From Pterobdella sp. o SKG-2022 (lineage: Eukaryota > Annelida > Clitellata > Hirudinida > Piscicolidae), in contig CAXIVU010000102.1 in assembly GCA_964035795.1 (NCBI GenBank), positions 1 to 64,000 of the forward strand: DNA of 64,000 bases, written 5' to 3'. Positions within the stretch are counted from its first letter, which is position 1; every line of letters begins with the position of its first letter. The position numbers were made by a program, and so were the translations under genes. Under the pieces are notes generated by a model. The model was not told the origin of the DNA and did no database searches. It was given only the letters and a program-made list of their open reading frames with translations. Positions 61,401 through 64,000 of this stretch are shown here, one piece after another.

Positions 61401-63998
61401 CGTTGTTGTCATAATAACAGTTGTTGTTTGCGTTGATGTTGCAATCGTTGTCGAAACTGTTGTAGCTGTAGCCAATGAAGTTGTTGTTACAGTTATTGTA
61501 GTTGGCGTTGTTGTTTCTACAGTAGTAACTGTTGGCGTAGATTTAGACAACATTTCTGTCGTTGTTGTCATAATAACAGTTGTTGTTTGCGTTGATGTTG
61601 CAATCGTTGTCGAAACTGTTGTAGCTGTAGCCAATGAAGTTGTTGTTACAGTTATTGTAGTTGGCGTTGTTGTTTCTACAGTAGTAACTGTTGGCGTAGA
61701 TTTAGACAACATTTCTGTCGTTGTTGTCATAATAACAGTTGTTGTTTGCGTTGATGTTGCAATCGTTGTCGAAACTGTTGTAGCTGTAGCCAATGAAGTT
61801 GTTGTTACAGAAATTGTAGTTGGCGTTGTTGTTTCTACAGTAGTAACTGTTGGCGTAGATTTAGACAACATTTCTGTCTTTGTTGTCATAATAACAGTTG
61901 TTGTTTGCGTTGATGTTGCAATCGTTGTCGAAATTGTTGTAGCTGTAGCCAATGAAGTTGTTGTTACAGTTATTGTAGTTGGCGTTGTTGTTTCTACAGT
62001 AGTAACTGTTGGCGTAGATTTAGACAACATTTCTGTCGTTGTTGTCATAATAACAGTTGTTGTTTGCGTTGATGTTGCAATCGTTGTCGAAACTGTTGTA
62101 GCTGTAGCCAATGAAGTTGTTGTTACAGAAATTGTAGTTGGCGTTGTTGTTTCTACAGTAGTAACTGTTGGCGTAGATTTAGACAACATTTCTGTCGTTG
62201 TTGTCATAATAACAGTTGTTGTTTGCGTTGATGTTGCAATCGTTGTCGAAACTGTTGTAGCTGTAGCCAATGAAGTTGTTGTTACAGTTATTGTAGTTGG
62301 CGTTGTTGTTTCTACAGTAGTAACTGTTGGCGTAGATTTAGACAACATTTCTGTCGTTGTTGTCATAATAACAGTTGTTGTTTGCGTTGATGTTGCAATC
62401 GTTGTCGAAACTGTTGTAGCTGTAGCCAATGAAGTTGTTGTTACAGTTATTGTAGTTGGCGTTGTTGTTTCTACAGTAGTAACTGTTGGCGTAGATTTAA
62501 ACAACATTTCTGTCGTTGTTGTCATAATAACAGTTGTTGTTTGCGTTGATGTTGCAATCGTTGTCGAAACTGTTGTAGCTGTAGCCAATGAACTTGTTCT
62601 TACAGTTATTGTAGTTGGCGTTGTTGTTTCTACAGTAGTAACTGTTGGCGTAGATTTAGACAACATTTCTGTCGTTGTTGTCATAATAACAGTTGTTGTT
62701 TGCGTTGATGTTGCAATCGTTGTCGAAACTGTTGTAGCTGTAGCCAATGAAGTTGTTGTTAAAGTTATTGTAGTTGGCGTTGTTGTTTCTACAGTAGTAA
62801 CTGTTGGCGTAGATTTAGACAACATTTCTGTCGTTGTTGTCATAATAACAGTTGTTGTTTGCGTTGATGTTGCAATCGTTGTCGAAACTGTTGTAGCTGT
62901 AGCCAATGAAGTTGTTGTTACAGTTATTGTAGTTGGCGTTGTTGTTTCTACAGTAGTAACTGTTGGCGTAGATTTAGACAACATTTCTGTCGTTGTTGTC
63001 ATAATAACAGTTGTTGTTTGCGTTGATGTTGCAATCGTTGTCGAAACTGTTGTAGCTGTAGCCAATGAAGTTGTTCTTACAGTTATTGTAGTTGGCGTTG
63101 TTGTTTCTACAGTAGTAACTGTTGGCGTAGATTCAGACAACATTTCTGTCGTTGTTGTCATAATAACAGTTGTTGTTTGCGTTGATGTTGCAATCGCTGT
63201 CGAAACTGTTGTAGCTGTAGCCAATGAAATTGTTGTTACAGAAATTGTAGTTGGCGTTGTTGTTTCTACAGTAGTAACTGTCGGCGTAGATTTAGACAAC
63301 ATTTCTGTCGTTGTTGTCATAATAACAGTTGTTGTTTGCGTTGATGTTGCAATCGTTGTCGAAACTGTTGTAGCTGTAGCCAATGAAGTTGTTGTTACAG
63401 TTATTGTAGTTGGCGTTGTTGTTTCTACAGTAGTAACTGTTGGCGTAGATTTAAACAACATTTCTGTCGTTGTTGTCATAATAACAGTTGTTGTTTGCGT
63501 TGATGTTGCAATCGCTGTCGAAACTGTTGTAGCTGTAGCCAATGAAGTTGTTGTTACAGTTATTGTAGTTGGCGTTGTTGTTTCTACAGTAGTAACTGTT
63601 GGCGTAGATTTAGACAATTTTTCTGTCGTTGTTGTCATAATAACAGTTGTTGTTTGCGTTGATGTTGCAATCGTTGTCGAAACTGTTGTAGCTGTAGCCA
63701 ATGAAGTTGTTGTTACAGTTAATGTAGTTGGCGTTGTTGTTTCTACAGTAGTAACTGTTGGCGTAGATTTAGACAACATTTCTGTCGTTGTTGTCATAAT
63801 AACAGTTGTTGTTTGCATTGATGTTGCAATCGTTGTCGAAACTGTTGTAGCTGTAGCCAATGAAGTTGTTGTTACAGTTATTGTAGTTGGCGTTGTTGTT
63901 TCTACAGTAGTAACTGTTGGCGTAGATTTAGACAACATTTCTGTCGTTGTTGTCATAATAACAGTTGTTGTTTGCGTTGATGTTGCAATCGTTGTCGA
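43089..63998 (-). CDS. Giant Thr/Ser-rich mucin-like repeat protein, partial (right segment)
   Basis: Open minus-strand frame of about 6,970 codons, still open at the right edge, so the true start (to the right) is not seen; the first Met inside is at 63,956. It consists of about 131 copies of a 53-residue unit beginning MTTTTEMLSKSTPTVTTVET. Per unit there are about 27 Thr, 5 Ser, 2 Pro, few charges, no Cys, no Asn (so no N-glycosylation sequon). No signal peptide, membrane segment or folded domain is visible. Thr/Ser/Pro tandem repeats of this kind form stiff, O-glycosylated mucin domains in secreted or surface proteins; that role is inferred from composition alone. It ends at TGA 43,089-43,091 after about 35 out-of-phase, Asn-rich residues caused by the lesion, so this end is probably not the natural C-terminus. 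Alternative: non-coding satellite whose unit happens to be stop-free. Confidence 0.6.
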   Translation of the reverse strand, partial: STTIATSTQTTTVIMTTTTEMLSKSTPTVTTVETTTPTTITVTTTSLATATTVSTTIATSMQTTTVIMTTTTEMLSKSTPTVTTVETTTPTTLTVTTTSLATATTVSTTIATSTQTTTVIMTTTTEKLSKSTPTVTTVETTTPTTITVTTTSLATATTVSTAIATSTQTTTVIMTTTTEMLFKSTPTVTTVETTTPTTITVTTTSLATATTVSTTIATSTQTTTVIMTTTTEMLSKSTPTVTTVETTTPTTISVTTISLATATTVSTAIATSTQTTTVIMTTTTEMLSESTPTVTTVETTTPTTITVRTTSLATATTVSTTIATSTQTTTVIMTTTTEMLSKSTPTVTTVETTTPTTITVTTTSLATATTVSTTIATSTQTTTVIMTTTTEMLSKSTPTVTTVETTTPTTITLTTTSLATATTVSTTIATSTQTTTVIMTTTTEMLSKSTPTVTTVETTTPTTITVRTSSLATATTVSTTIATSTQTTTVIMTTTTEMLFKSTPTVTTVETTTPTTITVTTTSLATATTVSTTIATSTQTTTVIMTTTTEMLSKSTPTVTTVETTTPTTITVTTTSLATATTVSTTIATSTQTTTVIMTTTTEMLSKSTPTVTTVETTTPTTISVTTTSLATATTVSTTIATSTQTTTVIMTTTTEMLSKSTPTVTTVETTTPTTITVTTTSLATATTISTTIATSTQTTTVIMTTKTEMLSKSTPTVTTVETTTPTTISVTTTSLATATTVSTTIATSTQTTTVIMTTTTEMLSKSTPTVTTVETTTPTTITVTTTSLATATTVSTTIATSTQTTTVIMTTTTEMLSKSTPTVTTVETTTPTTITVTTTSLATATTVSTTIATSTQTTTVIMTTTTEMLSKSTPTVTTVETTTPTTITVTTTSLATATTVSTTIATSTQTTTVIMTKTTEMLSKSTPTVTTVETTTPTTITVTTTSLATATTVSTTIATSTQTTTVIMTTTTEMLSKSTPTVTTVETTTPTTITVTTTSLATATTVSTTIATSTQTTTVIMTTTTEMLSKSTPTVTTVETTTPTTITVTTTSLATATTVSTTIATSTQTTTVIMTTTTEMLSKSTPTVTTVETTTPTTISVTTISLATDTTVSTTIATSTQTTTVIMTTTTEMLSKSTPTVTTVETTTPTTITVTTTSLATATTVSTTIATSTQTTTVIMKTTTEMLSKSTPTVTTVETTTPTTISVTTTSLATATTVSTTIATSKQTTTVIMTTTTEMLSKSTPTVTTVETTTPTTITVTTTSLATATTVSTTIATSTQTTTVIMTTTTEMLSKSTPTVTTVETTTPTTISVTTISLATDTTVSTTIATSTQTTTVIMTTTTEMLSKSTPTVTTVETTTPTTITVTTTSLATATTVSTTIATSTQTTTVIMKTTTEMLSKSTPTVTTVETTTPTTISVTTTSLATATTVSTTIATSKQTTTVIMTTTTEMLSKSTPTVTTVETTTPTTISVTTISLATDTTVSTTIATSTQTTTVIMTTTTEMLSKSTPTVTTVETTTPTTISVTTTSLATATTVSTTIATSTQTTTVIMTTTTEMLSKSTPTVTTVETTTPTTITVTTTSLATATTISTTIATSTQTTTVIMTTKTEMLSKSTPTVTTVETTTPTTITVTTTSLATATTVSTTIATSTQTTTVIMTKTTEMLSKSTPTVTTVETTTPTTITVTTTSLATATTVSTTIATSTQTTTVIMTTTTEMLSKSTPTVTTVETTTPTTITVTTTSLATATTVSTTIATSTQTTTVIMTTTTEMLSKSTPTVTTVETTTPTTITVTTTSLATATTVSTTIATSTQTTTVIMTTTTEMLSKSTPTVTTVETTTPTTISVTTISLATDTTVSTTIATSTQTTTVIMTTTTEMLSKSTPTVTTVETTTPTTITVTTTSLATATTVSTTIATSTQTTTVIMKTTTEMLSKSTPTVTTVETTTPTTISVTTTSLATATTVSTTIATSKQTTTVIMTTTTEMLSKSTPTVTTVETTTPTTITVTTTSLATATTVSTTIATSTQTTTVIMTTTTEMLSKSTPTVTTVETTTPTTISVTTISLATDTTVSTTIATSTQTTTVIMTTTTEMLSKSTPTVTTVETTTPTTITVTTTSLATATTVSTTIATSTQTTTVIMKTTTEMLSKSTPTVTTVETTTPTTISVTTTSLATDTTVSTTIATSKQTTTVIMTTTTEMLSKSTPTVTTVETTTPTTISVTTISLATDTTVSTTIATSTQTTTVIMTTTTEMLSKSTPTVTTVETTTPTTISVTTTSLATATTVSTTIATSTQTTTVIMTTTTEMLSKSTPTVTTVETTTPTTITVTTTSLATATTISTTIATSTQTTTVIMTTKTEMLSKSTPTVTTVETTTPTTISVTTTSLATATTVSTTIATSTQTTTVIMTTTTEMLSKSTPTVTTVETTTPTTITVTTTSLATATTVSTTIATSTQTTTVIMTTTTEMLSKSTPTVTTVETTTPTTISVTTISLATDTTVSTTIATSTQTTTVIMTTTTEMLSKSTPTVTTVETTTPTTITVTTTSLATATTVSTTIATSTQTTTVIMTTTTEMLSKSTPTVTTVETTTPTTISVTTTSLATATTVSTTIATSTQTTTVIMTTTTEMLSKSTPTVTTVETTTPTTISVTTTSLATATTVSTTIATSTQTTTVIMTTTTEMLSKSTPTVTTVETTTPTTITVTTTSLATATTVSTTIATSTQTTTVIMTTTTEMLSKSTPTVTTVETTTPTTISVTTTSLATATTVSTTIATSTQTTTVIMTTTTEMLSKSTPTVTTVETTTPTTISVTTTSLATATTVSTTIATSTQTTTVIMTTTTEMLSKSTPTVTTVETTTPTTITVTTTSLATATTVSTTIATSTQTTTVIMTTTTEMLSKSTPTVTTVETTTPTTITVTTTSLATATTVSTTIATSTQTTTVIMTTTTEMLSKSTPTVTTVETTTPTTITVTTTSLATATTVSTTIATSTQTTTVIMTTTTEMLSKSTPTVTTVETTTPTTITVTTTSLATATTVSTTIATSTQTTTVIMTTTTEMLSKSTPTVTTVETTTPTTITVTTTSLATATTVSTTIATSTQTTTVIMTTTTEMLSKSTPTVTTVETTTPTTITVTTTSLATATTVSTTIATSTQTTTVIMTTTTEMLSKSTPTVTTVETTTPTTITVTTTSLATATTVSTTIATSTQTTTVIMTTTTEMLSKSTPTVTTVETTTPTTITVTTTSLATATTVSTTIATSTQTTTVIMTTTTEMLSKSTPTVTTVETTTPTTITVTTTSLATATTVSTTIATSTQTTTVIMTTTTEMLSKSTPTVTTVETTTPTTITVTTTSLATATTVSTTIATSTQTTTVIMTTTTEMLSKSTPTVTTVETTTPTTITVTTTSLATATTVSTTIATSTQTTTVIMTTTTEMLSKSTPTVTTVETTTPTTITVTTTSLATATTVSTTIATSTQTTTVIMTTTTEMLSKSTPTVTTVETTTPTTITVTTTSLATATTVSTTIATSTQTTTVIMTTTTEMLSKSTPTVTTVETTTPTTITVTTTSLATATTVSTTIATSTQTTTVIMTTTTEMLSKSTPTVTTVETTTPTTITVTTTSLATATTVSTTIATSTQTTTVIMTTTTEMLSKSTPTVTTVETTTPTTITVTTTSLATATTVSTTIATSTQTTTVIMTTTTEMLSKSTPTVTTVETTTPTTITVTTTSLATATTVSTTIATSTQTTTVIMTTTTEMLSKSTPTVTTVETTTPTTITVTTTSLATATTVSTTIATSTQTTTVIMTTTTEMLSKSTPTVTTVETTTPTTITVTTTSLATATTVSTTIATSTQTTTVIMTTTTEMLSKSTPTVTTVETTTPTTITVTTTSLATATTVSTTIATSTQTTTVIMTTTTEMLSKSTPTVTTVETTTPTTITVTTTSLATATTVSTTIATSTQTTTVIMTTTTEMLSKSTPTVTTVETTTPTTITVTTTSLATATTVSTTIATSTQTTTVIMTTTTEMLSKSTPTVTTVETTTPTTITVTTTSLATATTVSTTIATSTQTTTVIMTTTTEMLSKSTPTVTTVETTTPTTITVTTTSLATATTVSTTIATSTQTTTVIMTTTTEMLSKSTPTVTTVETTTPTTITVTTTSLATATTVSTTIATSTQTTTVIMTTTTEMLSKSTPTVTTVETTTPTTITVTTTSLATATTVSTTIATSTQTTTVIMTTTTEMLSKSTPTVTTVETTTPTTITVTTTSLATATTVSTTIATSTQTTTVIMTTTTEMLSKSTPTVTTVETTTPTTITVTTTSLATATTVSTTIATSTQTTTVIMTTTTEMLSKSTPTVTTVETTTPTTITVTTTSLATATTVSTTIATSTQTTTVIMTTTTEMLSKSTPTVTTVETTTPTTITVTTTSLATATTVSTTIATSTQTTTVIMTTTTEMLSKSTPTVTTVETTTPTTITVTTTSLATATTVSTTIATSTQTTTVIMTTTTEMLSKSTPTVTTVETTTPTTITVTTTSLATATTVSTTIATSTQTTTVIMTTTTEMLSKSTPTVTTVETTTPTTITVTTTSLATATTVSTTIATSTQTTTVIMTTTTEMLSKSTPTVTTVETTTPTTITVTTTSLATATTVSTTIATSTQTTTVIMTTTTEMLSKSTPTVTTVETTTPTTITVTTTSLATATTVSTTIATSTQTTTVIMTTTTEMLSKSTPTVTTVETTTPTTITVTTTSLATATTVSTTIATSTQTTTVIMTTTTEMLSKSTPTVTTVETTTPTTITVTTTSLATATTVSTTIATSTQTTTVIMTTTTEMLSKSTPTVTTVETTTPTTITVTTTSLATATTVSTTIATSTQTTTVIMTTTTEMLSKSTPTVTTVETTTPTTITVTTTSLATATTVSTTIATSTQTTTVIMTTTTEMLSKSTPTVTTVETTTPTTITVTTTSLATATTVSTTIATSTQTTTVIMTTTTEMLSKSTPTVTTVETTTPTTITVTTTSLATATTVSTTIATSTQTTTVIMTTTTEMLSKSTPTVTTVETTTPTTITVTTTSLATATTVSTTIATSTQTTTVIMTTTTEMLSKSTPTVTTVETTTPTTITVTTTSLATATTVSTTIATSTQTTTVIMTTTTEMLSKSTPTVTTVETTTPTTITVTTTSLATATTVSTTIATSTQTTTVIMTTTTEMLSKSTPTVTTVETTTPTTITVTTTSLATATTVSTTIATSTQTTTVIMTTTTEMLSKSTPTVTTVETTTPTTITVTTTSLATATTVSTTIATSTQTTTVIMTTTTEMLSKSTPTVTTVETTTPTTITVTTTSLATATTVSTTIATSTQTTTVIMTTTTEMLSKSTPTVTTVETTTPTTITVTTTSLATATTVSTTIATSTQTTTVIMTTTTEMLSKSTPTVTTVETTTPTTITVTTTSLATATTVSTTIATSTQTTTVIMTTTTEMLSKSTPTVTTVETTTPTTITVTTTSLATATTVSTTIATSTQTTTVIMTTTTEMLSKSTPTVTTVETTTPTTITVTTTSLATATTVSTTIATSTQTTTVIMTTTTEMLSKSTPTVTTVETTTPTTITVTTTSLATATTVSTTIATSTQTTTVIMTTTTEMLSKSTPTVTTVETTTPTTITVTTTSLATATTVSTTIATSTQTTTVIMTTTTEMLSKSTPTVTTVETTTPTTITVTTTSLATATTVSTTIATSTQTTTVIMTTTTEMLSKSTPTVTTVETTTPTTITVTTTSLATATTVSTTIATSTQTTTVIMTTTTEMLSKSTPTVTTVETTTPTTITVTTTSLATATTVSTTIATSTQTTTVIMTTTTEMLSKSTPTVTTVETTTPTTITVTTTSLATATTVSTTIATSTQTTTVIMTTTTEMLSKSTPTVTTVETTTPTTITVTTTSLATATTVSTTIATSTQTTTVIMTTTTEMLSKSTPTVTTVETTTPTTITVTTTSLATATTVSTTIATSTQTTTVIMTTTTEMLSKSTPTVTTVETTTPTTITVTTTSLATATTVSTTIATSTQTTTVIMTTTTEMLSKSTPTVTTVETTTPTTITVTTTSLATATTVSTTIATSTQTTTVIMTTTTEMLSKSTPTVTTVETTTPTTITVTTTSLATATTVSTTIATSTQTTTVIMTTTTEMLSKSTPTVTTVETTTPTTITVTTTSLATATTVSTTIATSTQTTTVIMTTTTEMLSKSTPTVTTVETTTPTTITVTTTSLATATTVSTTIATSTQTTTVIMTTTTEMLSKSTPTVTTVETTTPTTITVTTTSLATATTVSTTIATSTQTTTVIMTTTTEMLSKSTPTVTTVETTTPTTITVTTTSLATATTVSTTIATSTQTTTVIMTTTTEMLSKSTPTVTTVETTTPTTITVTTTSLATATTVSTTIATSTQTTTVIMTTTTEMLSKSTPTVTTVETTTPTTITVTTTSLATATTVSTTIATSTQTTTVIMTTTTEMLSKSTPTVTTVETTTPTTITVTTTSLATATTVSTTIATSTQTTTVIMTTTTEMLSKSTPTVTTVETTTPTTITVTTTSLATATTVSTTIATSTQTTTVIMTTTTEMLSKSTPTVTTVETTTPTTITVTTTSLATATTVSTTIATSTQTTTVIMTTTTEMLSKSTPTVTTVETTTPTTITVTTTSLATATTVSTTIATSTQTTTVIMTTTTEMLSKSTPTVTTVETTTPTTITVTTTSLATATTVSTTIATSTQTTTVIMTTTTEMLSKSTPTVTTVETTTPTTITVTTTSLATATTVSTTIATSTQTTTVIMTTTTEMLSKSTPTVTTVETTTPTTITVTTTSLATATTVSTTIATSTQTTTVIMTTTTEMLSKSTPTVTTVETTTPTTITVTTTSLATATTVSTTIATSTQTTTVIMTTTTEMLSKSTPTVTTVETTTPTTITVTTTSLATATTVSTTIATSTQTTTVIMTTTTEMLSKSTPTVTTVETTTPTTITVTTNNNANYNNCNNNFIGYSYNSFDNDCNINGKQQLLL
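56923..59148 (-). repeat. 14-unit (2,226-bp) higher-order repeat, copy 1
   Basis: Begins with a unit carrying GTCTTTG and GAAATTGTTG, then GAAATTG, GTATCTG, a series of GCTTTGATG, GTTTTCAT, GTATCTG and consensus units (an inner four-unit, 636-bp repeat), three consensus units in a row, and a CGTTTTTGTC unit at 58,990. The same order starts again at 59,149. I noticed one difference between the copies: T at 57,490 against G at 59,716. Confidence 0.9.
59149..61374 (-). repeat. 14-unit (2,226-bp) higher-order repeat, copy 2
   Basis: Direct copy of the block starting at 56,923, ending with the CGTTTTTGTC unit at 61,216. The leading GTCTTTG/GAAATTGTTG unit appears a third time at 61,852, 17 units after 59,149, followed by a GAAATTG unit, so part of the block is present a third time. 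Confidence 0.88.
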
Positions 63999-64000
63999 AA
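62329..64000 (-). repeat. Right flank with private variants
   Basis: Changes not seen elsewhere or rare cluster here: GATTTAAAC (62,488 and 63,452), GAACTTGTTC (about 62,590), TTAAAGTTATTG (62,760), GATTCAGAC (63,131), ATCGCTGTC (63,193 and 63,513), GTCGGCG (63,280), GACAATTTTTCTG (63,612), GTTAATGTAG (63,718) and GCATTGATG (63,817). On the minus strand they give Ser to Phe, Lys to Glu, Met to Lys and similar changes. Units near an array edge are typically less homogenised, so the 5' boundary of the repeat region may be near. Confidence 0.75.

Larger units (their letters stand above)
1..64000 (-). repeat. Giant 159-bp tandem repeat array (about 402.5 units), fills window
   Basis: Unit boundaries, taken at plus-strand GGCGTAGAT, fall at 1, 160, 319 and every 159 bases to 63,919; sampled positions (10,177, 19,240, 27,349, 42,931, 55,492, 61,852) all fit. 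The last unit is cut at 64,000. Hand-counted consensus composition on the plus strand is A34 C20 G40 T65, so GC is about 38% with strong G-over-C skew, and six CpGs per unit means CpG is not depleted. Being 53 codons long, the unit keeps frame through any number of copies. Units differ by shared point substitutions only; I saw no indel outside 43,071-43,234. There are no spacers. Both array ends lie outside the window. Confidence 0.99.

Noticed and set aside
1..64000. CRISPR array
   Set aside because: The repeats are contiguous with no unique spacers, and the unit is 159 bases, far longer than a CRISPR repeat.
1..64000. CENP-B box in the unit
   Set aside because: The closest match is TTCGACAACGATTG on the minus strand, which lacks the required A and CGGG positions.
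1..64000. Polyadenylation signal or splice sites within the array
   Set aside because: Only AATAAC-type hexamers occur, not AATAAA, and GT/AG dinucleotides recur identically in every unit with nothing to mark an exon border.
1..64000. Simple GTT/AAC microsatellite
   Set aside because: GTT triplets are frequent and may be the origin of the unit, but they are interrupted and the true period is 159 bases.

Overview
The whole 64 kb window is one uninterrupted tandem array of a 159-bp unit (53 codons), about 402.5 copies, all in the same orientation. Units start at 1+159k, from position 1 to 63,919, and the phase never changes except inside one lesion at about 43,071-43,234. I see no unique sequence, RNA gene, promoter, terminator, transposon, CRISPR array or second gene.

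On the minus strand the unit reads as a Thr/Ser/Pro-rich peptide: by hand count about 27 Thr, 5 Ser and 2 Pro in 53 residues, with no Cys or Asn. This is the composition of a mucin-like, heavily O-glycosylated secreted or surface protein, and I take it as the probable coding sense. The frame is open on both sides of the lesion and runs off both window edges, so both ends of the gene lie outside (N-terminus to the right, C-terminus to the left). The only in-frame stop I noticed is a TGA at 43,089-43,091, inside the lesion. If the lesion is an assembly error, one reading frame of more than 21,000 codons spans the window. The plus strand is also open in one frame (Val/Ile-rich), which I regard as a shadow.

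Layout by repeat variants. 1-14,151: mixed A-type units with higher-order repeats. 14,152-17,808: a block of 23 diverged B-type units. 17,809-37,842: A-type units in nested higher-order repeats of 7, 13, 16 and 20 units, with a small B island at 32,914-33,549. 38,002-55,491: a core of 110 units that look identical by eye apart from the lesion. 55,492-62,300: variant units with a 14-unit duplication. About 62,300-64,000: units with private variants, suggesting the array edge is not far to the right.

Organism: unknown. GC of the unit is about 38%, CpG is not depleted, and a giant mucin-like repeat region is most like an invertebrate animal or another eukaryote. A bacterial giant adhesin or a non-coding satellite with higher-order repeats cannot be excluded from this sequence alone. 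Variant sharing, homogenised core, mosaic units and multi-unit duplications all point to repeated unequal exchange in steps of whole 159-bp units.
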